Shown: piece after piece, positions 1-11,947 of the stretch
How the letters are laid out: the number at the start of each line of letters is the position of its first letter
Position numbering within the stretch: position 1 is the stretch's first letter
Source: Anoplolepis gracilipes
Lineage: Eukaryota > Arthropoda > Insecta > Hymenoptera > Formicidae
Assembly: GCF_047496725.1 (NCBI RefSeq)
Contig: NC_132972.1
Coordinates: forward strand, 979,001-1,043,000
Direction of reading: 5' to 3'
Length of the DNA stretch: 64,000 bases
Position numbers and translations under genes: made by a program
Notes under the pieces: model-generated
What the model was told of the DNA's origin: nothing
The model's database searches: none
What the model saw: the letters and a program-made list of their open reading frames with translations, nothing else

Positions 1-37
1 GAGTCTATCCAAAGAGGCCAAGGAAGTTTGTAAAGCG
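1..37 (+). CDS. Pkc53E: PKC exon (kinase C-lobe), truncated by window edge
   Basis: The frame starting at base 2 reads SLSKEAKEVCKA, and a GTAAGC donor follows at 38. The last codon is complete, so the junction to the exon at 386 is phase 0. The peptide matches the segment just before the PKC 'RLGCG' motif. The 5' part of the exon lies outside the window. Confidence 0.85.
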
Positions 38-959
38 GTAAGCATGTCTTCTATATCCCAGTATTACCTCGATAGCTTCCTGGAATTTAAATAAGTTTTA
101 AAACAGAGTTTTAAATTTATTTAAACATATTTTAAAGAGAATAATCTTTTTTAAACTAGCATAACTTTGTCATCATCGATATTAAATAATTAAATATAAC
201 ATCTGTTTTATTACTGAAGCTTTTATAAGTTTGTAACGATTCTGAAAACTGACGCGTGGTATGACAGAGAAGTTCCCAGCTGAAATTTAATCTATTTGCG
301 GAAATATGTATAATGTATATGGATAACGTATCCATCCGGTAATGAATTTTTCTCAATTAAACTCAATTAAATTTGTTTGTTACAGTTCCTCACAAAGAAT
401 CCGAGCAAGAGATTAGGATGCGGAGGACGCGGCGAAGATGATGTACGGAGCCACGCGTTCTTCCGGCGTATTGACTGGGAGAAAATAGAGAATCGCGAGG
501 TGCAACCACCCTTCAAGCCAAAGATTGTAAGCATTTGTCCGAAAATAAATATAGTAATTCTGGAGGTGATGGCCAAGGAAAAAATCGTAGAGTCAGCAGA
601 TGGCAATACTTTTTTATGTTATCAGAAATCAAAATTCTAATTTGTTTTGTTAATTATAAGGAGAAAAAAATTAAAGTTTATGTTGAAATTAATTTTGTAG
701 ATTTTCAATTGACAGTGTTGAGAGGAAAAGAAACTATGGCCATTACCCTATCTTCGGATGTATCTAAAATAAAAATGCTTTTAACGATTGTTCTTTGTTT
801 GTGCAGCAACATCGTAAAGACGTGAGTAACTTTGACAAGCAATTCACCTCAGAGAAAACGGATCTGACTCCTACGGATAAGCTGTTCATGATGAACTTGG
901 ACCAGACGGAATTTATGGGTTTCTCGTATCTCAATCCAGAGTTTGTGCAACACGTTTAA
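1..959 (+). CDS. Pkc53E: Conventional protein kinase C, C-terminal exons (partial gene)
   Basis: This is the 3' end of a serine/threonine protein kinase C gene, an AGC kinase activated by diacylglycerol and calcium in the conventional class. Three coding exons are visible: 1-37, 386-526 and 807-959. All junctions are GT-AG and join in frame. The joined peptide runs from SLSKEAKEVCKA through FLTKNPSKRLGCG (end of the kinase C-lobe) and HAFFRRIDWEKIENREVQPP (start of the AGC tail) to the TAA at 957-959. The tail keeps the turn motif (TDLTPTDK, Thr before Pro) and the hydrophobic motif (FMGFSY), both phosphorylation sites in the family. The C1, C2 and ATP-binding regions lie upstream of the window. 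The tail looks like a conventional PKC rather than a novel or atypical one; separating the Pkc53E and inaC (eye-PKC) paralogues needs the rest of the protein. The gene converges with cv-2, whose 3' end is about 11.8 kb away. Confidence 0.92.
386..526 (+). CDS. Pkc53E: PKC exon: end of kinase domain and start of AGC C-terminal tail
   Basis: The acceptor is TTTGTTACAG ending at 385 and the donor is GTAAGC at 527. The 47 codons begin FLTKNPSKRLGCG and end with PPFKPKI. RLGCG and the FFRRIDWEK segment are hallmarks of PKC family kinases. Both junctions are phase 0. Confidence 0.93.
807..959 (+). CDS. Pkc53E: PKC terminal coding exon with turn and hydrophobic motifs
   Basis: The acceptor is TTTGTGCAG ending at 806. 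Fifty codons begin QHRKDVSNFD and end PEFVQHV, then TAA. The turn motif Thr (LTPTDK) and the hydrophobic motif FMGFSY are both present, so the regulatory phosphorylation sites of the tail are intact. Confidence 0.93.
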   Translation, partial: QHRKDVSNFDKQFTSEKTDLTPTDKLFMMNLDQTEFMGFSYLNPEFVQHV

Positions 960-2430
960 GCGGAATACTTTATCTCAGGCTCGTATCTATCCTTCACTTC
1001 ATTCCTCGACGTCCATCTTTCTCTTGTCACTCAGGGCTCTCTCATCCCCATCTCTTGCTCTCTATCCATTTTCTCTTTCTCTCTCTCGCTCTATCTCTCT
1101 ATCTCTCTATCTCTGAATCTCGCTGTAGCATTTTCGTGATAAAAAAACGAGCGAGAATTTGGTGCGTTGTTGCGTTTTCGAATTTCGTTAAGAATTCACG
1201 CGAGATTCTCCGATGTATTTCTAAGAGCGATAGTCGATTATATTACTACGCTGTAAGAAAGGTAAAACAAGAGAAAGAAATACGGCGTAGGTGCTGAATA
1301 TTGGAACGAATCCAAATAACTATCGCGAGAAAATGATGAACGAACGGAGAAATAGCACGCAAAGAAGAAATGGCACGTTAAGACGGAAATTTCAAAATCG
1401 ATGTCTTCGTTCTCTGCGTATATTATTATGCATTTACTTCAGTAGTCTCTCTACTGTCGCCTTCCAGAGTATATATAATATATATATGAGACGAATGAAT
1501 GAATATATATATGTGATTATATATACATATACATAATATATACATAAAAGTCATTACGGTATATATTACATACATATATATACATAAATAATATATATTA
1601 TACATTATAAATTTCTATCGATATTTCGTTAACGTTGCACTTCTCGTCGGTTTAATCTTCTTAAGTAGCGGATCTTTAGAAACTTGGGTCCTTAGATTCT
1701 CCGGACTCACGACGGGTTAAGAATTTATTAGCGCTATGTCGAGATCGATTCTCATATTAACATATTATACATACATATATACATACACAACACACATGTA
1801 ACATTTACATGACACACAAGTGACATGTCACGATATTTTTTCCTTTCTCCTTTATTCGTTGCGGAAGCACGAGTCTGAAGTGTCTTTTCTAGTTTTTCTC
1901 CGTCGTTCTTCGATAGGAACGCGGATACGACTACAGGAACCATGCTCGATAAACTCTCGTATGTATACATTATATCAGTAAGTAATGACACAGAACGCGA
2001 TTTTGATGCGAGCCGGGGATGCGCTGAGTCGATCGCGGCCTGTTAATAATAAGTGAACGAGATTATTGTGTCGAATAATACAGAGGACGGGATCTTATAA
2101 CAAAAAAAAAAAAGAAAAAAATCTCGCACTTATGCGAGTAGAGGATAAAATCGACAATATAAACGCCGGCGTGCGCGCGTGTAAAGTTTTATGTATTCTT
2201 TGTTGATGTAATAATACGCCGTGCGATATTATTCGACACGATAATATTTTACACGCGGGGGATGCGCGAGAATATATAATACAATTAACTCGAACACACT
2301 CTCTGCGATTACGTAAAATTTTTTACCGTATACCGTTATATCGAACGGATTTTCTGATTTTACGTGTGATATATATTATTATAGATACGACGCGAAGAAT
2401 TTATTCTCTTGTGGTACCATTATATAAGGA

Positions 2431-2436
2431 AATAAA
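2431..2436 (+). promoter_or_regulatory. Candidate poly(A) signal for the PKC transcript
   Basis: This AATAAA is the first canonical hexamer I noticed downstream of the PKC stop codon. It would give a 3' UTR of about 1.5 kb. Another AATAAA at 3930-3935 is an alternative. The choice is inference from the hexamer only. Confidence 0.3.
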
Positions 2437-3693
2437 GATTTTATATTTAAATAATGATAAGCGTATTTATTGTTGAATATTATGAGTACGCTTATCATTA
2501 TTATGAATAATGTTTCCCATGCGAGCGAAGGATTATTAATTTTGCATTGTCTTGACAATCGAAAGGATCAAGAACAGAGTCTTGGTCCACTTAGCGCTTT
2601 CCTCGCGCATCTTTGTAATTACATCGGTGCGCCCGCTTTTCTCGCCGAGTCTTTCTAATTTATCTCGTCGAGAAGGGCACATTTATCGGAGGGAGCTTAG
2701 TAAAACTTAGTACAAGCGAGTATATAAGCAAAAAGAAAGGCATACTCATGCAATGTTTTTCTCCTCTGTTTTCTCAACGATCGCGGCGTGCGCGTGCGAT
2801 CAATAGCGTTGTTAATAATTATAATTAATTAATGCCAATATATAATTATATTGTAGACGTAGTTGGCGAGCTCGCAACGTGAGCTTTCTCTTCGTTTTTG
2901 TACATCCGGTATTGGTAAATCGACGAGCGACTCTTCTTCGAACTTATTTATACGATACAGCTACAATTGATATAATTATAATACAAGATATATTGCCAAG
3001 ACGAAAAAATAATAACAGCGGTTTTTTTTTGCGTGTGTTTCGAAGATAAAATTATTGCTAGAGAATAATCGCAATTGCTCGTCGAGTTGCCGCATAAAAA
3101 TATAAAATTCTCAAGGATGAGTTTGTGTCCTTTTTCCCTTCTTCTCGTATCTTTTTATTATAAGGGATGAATCTTCAGGATTTAATCCTGTCTCGTTTAA
3201 AATAACTTCTAATTTAATTAAGGTAGGATTCAAACTCGCTGCACGATATTCTCGATATCACGGAATCGTGAAATTGTGCTCACTGAATAATGCGATTTTT
3301 TTTGTATAAATATTATATCCCGATATCTTTTAAATTACAAAATATATTGTATTTTTTCGCTGCTGTATAAATATACGCTTTTACGGGCACCGTCATGATA
3401 AAAGGATACAAGTTCGCGATTCTTTACAATTCTGAGAGTATCAGTTATTATTGAGCGTGTTCCGATAATATAAAAGATTTAATATAACTCTCTCGCCCTT
3501 TTTCTCAACGGGTGATTCGATCTTGTTCTTCGATCGGGCGTTTTCGCGCAGTCTCGCCGCGAAATCATGTTCTCATTTTAACGTCGGATTATGCGATGTA
3601 ATTTCGAGGAATCATAATTCGCAAATTTATCAGTTGAAATTCAACTGAATTTTGTTTTTTTTTCTGTATAGCGTATATGCGTATTGCTAATTA

Positions 3694-3696
<3 letters not shown>

Positions 3697-3740
<44 letters not shown>
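3697..3740. repeat. (AT)n microsatellite
   Basis: An uninterrupted AT dinucleotide run of about 44 bp. Confidence 0.95.
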
Positions 3741-3743
<3 letters not shown>

Positions 3744-6700
3744 GTTATATTATATTATAATTATATTATTATACAAGTCTCTCTCGTCGAGAGAGAGAGC
3801 TGTGGTAGTTGGCACATACTAGCTCTCTGTATATCTTGTGTTCTCCGCATTCGTTCGCATCTTCGGATATTACGGTAATACAATATATTTTTCGCTTATC
3901 TATGATATTATAGCAATTTTAAGTAATGTAATAAAAGTTTTATTGCGCCTGTGTTAAAATAAAATATATCATTCCATGTTTACAATCTCACAAAAATCTG
4001 ATGCCACTTTTGTGAAAGATAACGACGATAACATTTATTGTTATAAAGCGGACTTCGAATATCTTTGCAGAAGGCTGCGCGATCTGCGTCCGAAATCTAT
4101 TTTTGTACTAAAAAAAAAAAAAAAAAAAAAAAAAGATGAAATTGAAGAAGGAGAGGCTGTGTCGCTTCTCTTCTTTTCCTATGCGCGAATCTAATAGATA
4201 TCTCGTTGTCACATTTGTGGCAGTTTTCGTAGCTTTCTAGTCTATACGCTGGTTCAGACACTGTAAGAAGGCACCATTAAGGGTAGCTGATAAGTTACAA
4301 TCGCTGACGCATCTATTTAGGAGAAAGAGAAGATGCGTTTAAGCCGCAAATTTTGCAAGAGCAAAGATACGATTTCACAACAAGGCATTTTTTTATTTTA
4401 ATCAACTGTAGACTGTTATCTATAAAATTATATTATACAAGTTTAATTCTAAACAGTACATTATTTTAATATAAAATCTTGATTTGAGAAATTATCTTTC
4501 TCTCTTTTCTTTGGGTTTAGAAAATTGCCATTTTATTTAGTAATGTAGACCCTGTTTTTTTTCCCCGAGAGACGCATAACTATTTGCATAATACATATGG
4601 TATGTATCTTTATTTTTACGAGTAAAATTTTTTTGTACTGTTTAGAATTGAATATAAAGACGTATTGTGTCAAAAAAACCGACACTCTCATTCTTGGCAA
4701 TCCACTTTCGCTTCTACGTGATTGATCAGCGATAAGGATTGGTTTGATGATGAATACTCGAAAAGTGGCAAAGTCTTTAATGAGGAATGTCAAACAAGTG
4801 ATAGTGATTTTATAATAATTGTGGTTTTTTTTCTTAATAGAAAGACGTGGCGAGATATCAGCTTCCGCGGCAGCTGCGTCTTTATTATCTCGATTTCTCT
4901 ATCTATCTCTTTCCCTTCCTTTCACTCACTCTTCCTTTGAACTCTGTTGTTCTGTCTGTCTCTTTTTTCGGAACTCTAGTTCTAGGTGTTTAATCTTTTT
5001 CGGAAGGTAAGGAGTAGAGTATATTCTTATTAATATATTATAGTTTCAAGGGAATCGAGTGCTCGTGTTCGTCGATCGTGGTTCTGAACGAGAAAATCCG
5101 GAAAAATTATATCGAGTCTTTTTAAAGATGAAAATTGAAAAAAACAGATAATCGAGAATCAAATTTTTAAATATATAATATTTAATATTTACTTGCTTTA
5201 TCTTTGCACATTTTTATTAATATTTTATTTATTGTACATAAGATAATGAATTATTTTTCCAACCAAGAAAGGGATAAAATGTACGATGTTGAAGGTACAT
5301 AAGACGAGATGTTTTTCCTTCGGAACCGTGAATCGTGAACAATGTTCGTGTACGTAACGCATTCGCAGCGATATTAAGTTTTAAGACATTTCGTGGGAAA
5401 TGTCTTTGTAGCAAAGTTCCAGCAACATTTAATTTCAATATATTACAAAAGTTTATTATTAATTTTATTATAATTTTTGTAAGGCGCTGCTTTTGCTTAG
5501 TAACGTATATATTTATCTTTTCATAGAAATTCCAACAAGTTTTTGAAAAACATTCACATATCTCTATAATTAATCGATAGATTTTCTAATTTCATTAATA
5601 ACGCTGCAGATGCGTGCGCACAACGCGCGTAATCGCGGAGCGTATTCGAGCGATTGACTAGCGCGTTATATTTAGCTCTTAAGTTAATTAAACGAGAAGA
5701 GTAGCGAATAAAAAAGAACAAAAAAAAAAAAAAAAGAAATAAGTAAAAAATAGGAAATATATAGAGAGACGTAGAGAGTAATATATATAGAAGAGAATAA
5801 TCGCGCGTAGAGCTCTATTTCATCCTACCATACTGTAATTAAATCTATCGTTCTCCTGATTATATGCCCATATATAATACACTTATTTACACACATAAAC
5901 GCATATTTTTAAGATGTTTTTGTGCATTTATAATGTCGTAATAAAAGTTCCGAATCTCTCTCGTGTCATGACAAGATTTGTTAGAGCCCCTGCGCGACAT
6001 TGTCTCTGTTTGTGTAACAAGCAACTTTTCCAATATTTATTTAACATTTGAAATTTACCAAAATTTTTTGATATTCTTATGAAATATCTTTAAGCATAGT
6101 ATATTATTTTTAAAATTTATCTTGTACATTTTATTACATTCCATTTTCGAAAAATTTAAAATATTGTTACATAATATAAAATTTCTATTAAAAAAAATAT
6201 GAAATCAAAAAGTTTATTAATGAAATATTTCGAAGGGGGTGACTGTCAAAAAACATTTTTTTATAACCAATATATTTTGGCAATAAATTATTTCTCTCTA
6301 CTTCATTTATATGCTATTATATGTTTAACAATTTTTCATTTTGCATGAAAAGTCGATTTGTCTTTCTATTGTTAATATATGTACATATGCATTATTTCAC
6401 TACGAATATATACATTGTTTCTTTTTCGTTTAATATTGATTAATAAAGACATCTGTTTTTGATTTTAAATTGTTGAGATCTTTCTCATTTGTCTCTTAAG
6501 AATCCTAATTAATTTTGTTGGAATGATTTTAAAAATATATGTTTATTCAATTTTTATTAGTTTTTTTACTCTCATTTCATAATGTGCCGTATAAAATGAT
6601 AATTGTATAATTTAGTGGAATAATTGGGTTTTAATAAAATTAGAAGAATTATACATGATTAACAGTTATAATTACACATTAATATTGATGGGTTATTACA

Positions 6701-7521
6701 TAAACGCGATACTTTTACATGTAGAACAATGATATAAAACTACACAGTATTTTGTAAATGTTTCGCTCGTGTAATATCTTTTATATATTTCATGAGAATT
6801 TTCAATAAATATAAGAAATTCTTTCTATTGTATAGAACATAGAAGATTTAAATAAGAAAGATCTGTGAAAAGAAGACAAATATTATTAAAATTCGAACGA
6901 CTTGACTCTCTCATAAACATAGAAATATGATTGCGTGTATCTTAATCGTAAATGGTGCGTGCGTCAAAATAAAAAAAAAAAAAAACCACAATGTGGAATC
7001 TTAATAAAATGGCAGAAATTTATCTCTGTAAATAGAATTATATTCATATCTCTTCCCATAGAAATCCCTTGATTTTTTTATAATAACTCCTCAATAAATG
7101 TGTACAACTCTCTTTTTATCTACATATATGTGCATCTCTTTCTGTATATTCTTCTTTATATATTCTCTGTGCTTGTTTATGCTGCTTCCTTGAAAACATT
7201 AGAAATCTTTTTTTCAAAAAAATCTAAAATTATTAATTTTTTTTATTATGTAATATTTACTTTTTATTACTTTAAAGTAAATGTTGCTTTAAAATAAATT
7301 AGAGTTGTTTTTCATCAATAAATAAATAATACACCGCTTTACTCATTATTTTTATTCACGAAATTCTGTCTTGTTAGCCCGATGCTTCGAATCTGTACGA
7401 TATCTTAAGTAGAAAAAAAATGTTTTAATTTATATTAAATATATATTTAACCGAGTATATTATCATTATTAGAATTATACAAAACCTTGACAGATGAAAA
7501 AGTAAATATCCGCTATATATA

Positions 7522-8370
7522 GGACGGCGACAAATTGTGGTTCCACAACAGACTGCTATGCTCTGTTTCAATGATCCTAGGATCAAGCCCACCCATGTTC
7601 CTACATATTAAGAGTGTTTAGTGTGCACTCCGCAGCGTATGATTACAAAGTAAAAAAGCTTTATCAATTGACTTATTTACTTAAGAAAAAAAAAGTGTAT
7701 AGAATTTTAATGAAAGACATATTACAAAAAAGAAGTTATCGAACCACCAATGCACGTGCCTATCTATTATGCAAGTGGATTATTAAATGCATATAAATGC
7801 GATCTAAATTTCCTGAGACCGAATCATACTGCCGAAGAACATTCTTGTAAAAGTCAATTATAGTGGGACTTTTTACTTGTAAACGTATGCTGGGAGTGTC
7901 CCAGGTAGAACATGAAACTCACAATGATACATTATGACGTCATCATGATTTTATTTATCACTTAAAAGTTACCTAAACAAAAATGATTAAAAAATGAGTT
8001 AAAGATGACAAAAAGAATCATAAATTCCTAAGTTCAATAATCGCATATATAATTTTAAAAAGATTATGTTGTTTAAATATAATTAAAATATACATGAATA
8101 ATTAAATAAACAAGTAATTGCGTAATATATATAAAAAATGATATTATAATATCAAAAATAAGTCACCAAAACATTGCCAAAAGTATATCAAATCAGATCA
8201 TTATGATTTTTCTAAAATGATTTTTAGGTGACATCATAATAATGTCATTATGAGTCTCACGTTTCTACCTGGGTGTTCATGAAATACTCTTATTGTTAGT
8301 ATGCTCGATCTTGGGACCTTCAACACAGAGAGCGAAACACTCTGCTACGGAGCCATAATTTGCCCCATCG
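7522..8370. mobile_element. Inverted-repeat element with ~70-bp tRNA-like arms, carrying a nested MITE
   Basis: The left arm (about 7522-7592) and the reverse complement of the right arm (about 8300-8370) align over roughly 70 bp with substitutions: both contain CAAATT(G/A)TGG(T/C)TCC, then a CTCTGT run, then GATC(A/G)AGC. Read on the - strand, the right arm resembles a decayed tRNA (CTCCGTAGCAGAG, then GGTCCCAAGATCGAGC), similar to the A and B boxes of a tRNA-derived repeat. A second element (7900-8273) sits inside. No transposase frame is present. Confidence 0.55.
7900..8273. mobile_element. Nested MITE with ~50-bp terminal inverted repeats
   Basis: Both ends read inward from CCCAGGTAGAA, followed by an ACTCA(C/T)AATGA block and a TGA(C/T)GTCA-like block. 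The arms match over about 50 bp and the element is 374 bp. No coding capacity is seen. It lies within the larger inverted-repeat element. Confidence 0.65.
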
Positions 8371-8664
8371 GAAATTTAGATTACATTTATATATATTTAC
8401 ATAATAAATAGCCGTGTATTGTGTGCGATTCGATCGGTCATAATATTTGTTGCGATAATGTCTTTGTTCCGTGAGTGATCTACATATAACAATAGCAATA
8501 AAAATAATTATAATAAAAAAAATAACTTTCATATTTTCTGAATGAAAGAACGATATTTTTCTTGCTCTCTTCTTTTACAAGTACAAAGCAATTAGTTCAA
8601 ATAGTCTAATAATATATTTAATAATTATTTTATATATTATATATGTCTCCTCTAATCTTATATT

Positions 8665-8665
<1 letters not shown>

Positions 8666-8707
<42 letters not shown>
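8666..8707. repeat. (GA)n microsatellite
   Basis: A pure GA dinucleotide run of about 42 bp. Confidence 0.95.
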
Positions 8708-8710
<3 letters not shown>

Positions 8711-8937
8711 TCCAAAGCTTTCTTTCTCTTTCTAAACGTGGCGCATTATTTGATTGGTACACGCAGCGCAGGCTGGCTGATTACTATGCTTTGATTTTTC
8801 ACAGTTGGCAGCATTGGAACAGACGCCACCTTTCCTCGTCATTTAAACGCTAGCCGCTAAAATACGCGGACGTTCCGTACAGTTTCTTTGATACAAAATA
8901 AAAGCTCAGTTAATTCTTTCTGAAAATATTTTCGCAG

Positions 8938-9077
8938 AAGAAGATCGCAAAAGTTTTAAAAAGAAGCCACCAAGCGTAAGAAGAACAATCAAGAATACAA
9001 AAGTAAGCATATCGAAGAGGAAATCATTGCAAGCAAAATGTAATCTCGTCGACGGGAAAAAGCAGCGGGAAACGGAG
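8938..9077 (+). other. Candidate exon of an unidentified + strand transcript
   Basis: The acceptor-like ATATTTTCGCAG ends at 8937, and a good donor (ACGGAG|GTAGGT) follows 9077. One frame is open across the whole 140 nt and encodes a very basic peptide (KKKPPSVRRT, ISKRKSLQAK, GKKQRETE). No in-frame ATG precedes it before a TGA at about 8888. Upstream DNA (8740-8880) is GC-richer and has a GATTGG (inverted CCAAT) motif, so it may instead be part of a leader or long non-coding RNA. I do not recognise the peptide. Confidence 0.2.
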
Positions 9078-9769
9078 GTAGGTCCCTTTGTTACTGTGTA
9101 ATGCTTTAATATTGGATCTGTAATTATATGCACATATAATGCGGAATATATAGAAAATTGAAAGGAGGGAGATCAGTTTTTATTTTATACAAATAAAAAA
9201 TAAATCTATGAATATATAATTGATTTATTGTATTACATTCGTACTCGCGTGTATTCTAAGCTATAGTTCTATGCTAGATTCGACAAAAATTGGCTAACAC
9301 TTTGGACTACCCGGTATACAGAGTTGGTTTGATTCCTCTCGCCGAACTTGTCGGTGATTAGTTATTACAGTATATTTCGGCTATGTACAGTTTCACTAAG
9401 TTAAAAGGTCGCCGCGAAAATAGCTCTATACGAAAACTCCCTTATAACATTTTTCATAAAAATTTGATAAAAGGAAAAAAAATAGATAAAAAAAGAAAAA
9501 GAGAAAATTGAACGAAAAAACGGAATATAAAAAAAAAGTAATACAATAAATGGAGCTATTAAAAATCGTGGCACGTTATTAGAAATCGTGATTAGTATTC
9601 GCTTAATAATCGTATCTTCTATGTACAATTTGTAAACGTTTCGCTAAAGCTAACATAAACGTCTACATGTAAATATATAATGTAAAAAAAAGTATACTCG
9701 TTGAAGACGAACTGGGAAAATATTCCCTCCTAATTCTAACATGATGAAAATGTAAGTGTCTAAAATTGC

Positions 9770-10105
9770 GGATCCCTATGCATCCAAAGATCTGTGGAAG
9801 TAGGAATCTATACGGATTCTAAGAATTCGATATTATGAATTTTCAGATTCCAAATATTCGTGCAATCATAAATTTATGGATTGAAAAATCCGTGAAAATA
9901 TGAATTTGTAAGTCGAAGAATTTACGAGAATTTGTCTAGAGATTTACAAATTGAAGAAAGATACGAATTTATGAAAACACGAATCTGTGGATGCTATTGA
10001 TTTATCGAAAGGCGGATTTTGAGAATCCGAGAGTCTAAAAAATATGCGGAACTATGGATATATGAATGCGCGATTTGATCTATGGATTTCAAGGATCCGC
10101 GCGGG
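9770..10105. repeat. Degenerate repeat of an (A/G)AT(C/T)T(A/G)TGGAT-like motif
   Basis: Variants of GAATTTATGGATT, GATCTGTGGA and TCCGTGAAAA recur at irregular 20-40 bp spacing. Clear examples are near 9790, 9873, 9905, 9968, 9982 and 10080. GGATCC occurs near both ends. It looks like an old, mutated minisatellite. Confidence 0.45.
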
Positions 10106-10879
10106 TCTATACATGTATATCTATATTTATATACGTGTATATAATATACATATAATTGATTGATTGTGTTAAATTGGGATGTACATGCTATGCCGCGAGC
10201 CTGCTCATCGGCCGAAATACTGCACGGTGCTCCGAAACATTATAAGGCATCGCCACTTGCTGCTACTTACAAAGTCGTCCTCACGATTTCGAGCATACTG
10301 ATCTCGTTTCATTAATATACCCCTATTGTTCCATAGTATTCTAGTCTTGGAAATATTTTTAATTAAGTGATCGCATATATATAAAATTTATAAGGCAGTA
10401 ATATAAAAATTCATAATTCAAATAAGCACATAATTATTAAAAGTAAAAATTTCTATCCTTCTAATGCCGATAAGAATTGTCAGATTATAATATATTATAA
10501 TTAACAATAATTATACTTTGCTAGTTATAATAATTTTGTTCGCAATAATAATTCAATACACGTAATCTAGCATTAAATGTGCCATTCTCAATTTATGATA
10601 TACCAACTTACATCTATGAAATTCAGAAAATTACGACAAATATTAATTCCACGCTAAAATACGAATTTTTTTTAGTTTTGTTTATTTCGTGACACAAGAT
10701 CCATTTTCCGCTCTATGCGCAACCTTGCTAATTAATTCGCGATGCTCTGTCCGATCTATGGGATTCCGCGTGAAATCGTGATACACACACGTGAGATCCA
10801 TATTTCCAGGCGTCATGGCTGCTGTGACCCGCATGAGATTTCCGTGTGAACGAACGAGAATTCGTCTCGACAGACGATC

Positions 10880-11947
10880 GTTACTAGAGACACTCGAGTC
10901 AGATTGAAAAAGTTACTTATAGAAGTAATATAATTTCAAAAGATATACGTTAAACATGTTCATTATAAAAATAATATCTATATAAACATAAAAAAGGTTC
11001 ATTAAGAATAATTATACAAGTTTAAGAACATTTAACGAATTTAAATTCCAATCTAAACTCCTCACAACAATTAGAGGAACACCTAAATTTTCTTGAAAAA
11101 TAGGCAAAATTTAATCAACTGTAACTTTGTTAAAAATGAATGAAATTTAAATTTAAAAAAAGCGTTTGTAAAAATTCGTAAAATTGCTTAGTTTAAGTTA
11201 GAAAATTTGGAAAATAAAGTCAATTAATATAAAAAAATTGGTTTCTAGTACACCGACACTACATTGATTTTTTATTAATTGTAAGTGTCAGTAAGAGAAA
11301 AAAAAGAAACATTTAAAAACTTTTTTTCTCCACCGAAATTTAAAAAAATTTATAAAAATTTAAAAATTATCAGCGAAAATTTAGAAGTCTACCGATCATC
11401 ATATAAACGTTTCGCAAGCCATACTTGGCGGGTCTTACTGTTCTGTTGTGAGGAGTTTATATTAATTTTAACAAACTTAAAAAATTGAATTAATTACACA
11501 TTTCATCTAAAAAATGCAAAAAAGCTATCTTAATATAAGAATAATTTTGTATTGTTTATAAAAAAACAGATTTATAAAAAAATATTTAATTTCGAAATAA
11601 ATTAATGTATGTTATAACTTAAAAAAAATTATTTCAATTTAAAAAAAAAAATGTATTTTGTTTTGTAATGTTTAAGTTGAATTACAAAAATAAAATAAAA
11701 TCGAATAAAATCATACACAGCAATAAACTAAATATATTGTCAATGTTTTTTTTCTGAAAAAATATGTAATCTTAAAATTAGCATAATTTGTAATTCAGAT
11801 TTTCTCAGTCAACAGATAAGATATAATTTTTGCATAATAGTTTTTTTTTCGTATATAATTATTATTGATATAATGCGAAACTTGAAATTTATCTTGAAAA
11901 AATCGTGAAGAAAGTACTAGTCTGACTCGAGTATCCTAGTCAGTTAC
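10880..11947. mobile_element. DNA element with ~20-bp terminal inverted repeats, carrying an inner element
   Basis: The left end (10880-10903) contains ACTCGAGTCAGA. The reverse complement of the right end (11921-11947) matches it, with GTTACT/GTAACT outside. The interior is AT-rich without a transposase frame, and a second element lies at 11056-11457. Confidence 0.4.
11056..11457. mobile_element. MITE with AACTCCTCACAACA ends and TA flanks
   Basis: The left end is TA|AACTCCTCACAACA and the right end is TGTTGTGAGGAGTT|TA, so 14 bp of perfect terminal inverted repeat is flanked by TA, as in Tc1/mariner-type insertions. Length is 402 bp. A 67-codon frame inside (from 11285) has no transposase motif. 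Confidence 0.6.

Larger units (their letters stand above)
960..7521. other. PKC 3' UTR and intergenic DNA, no gene seen
   Basis: The DNA is AT-rich, with a pyrimidine-rich stretch at 1030-1115, TA-rich runs at 1470-1610, an (AT)n tract at 3697-3740 and A-runs at 2101-2113 and 4110-4133. The 62-96-codon open frames here have no recognisable domain, and several are simple-sequence translations. The PKC 3' UTR must occupy the first part. Beyond that I see nothing I can assign. Confidence 0.6.
8371..10879. other. Intergenic DNA with a candidate exon and a degenerate motif repeat
   Basis: Apart from the (GA)n tract, the candidate exon at 8938-9077 and the degenerate repeat at 9770-10105, I see only AT-rich DNA and chance open frames. 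Confidence 0.5.

Noticed and set aside
8300..8370. tRNA-like sequence on the - strand
   Set aside because: Acceptor and anticodon stems do not pair properly and a similar degenerate copy lies inverted at 7522. It is a repeat arm, not a functional tRNA gene.
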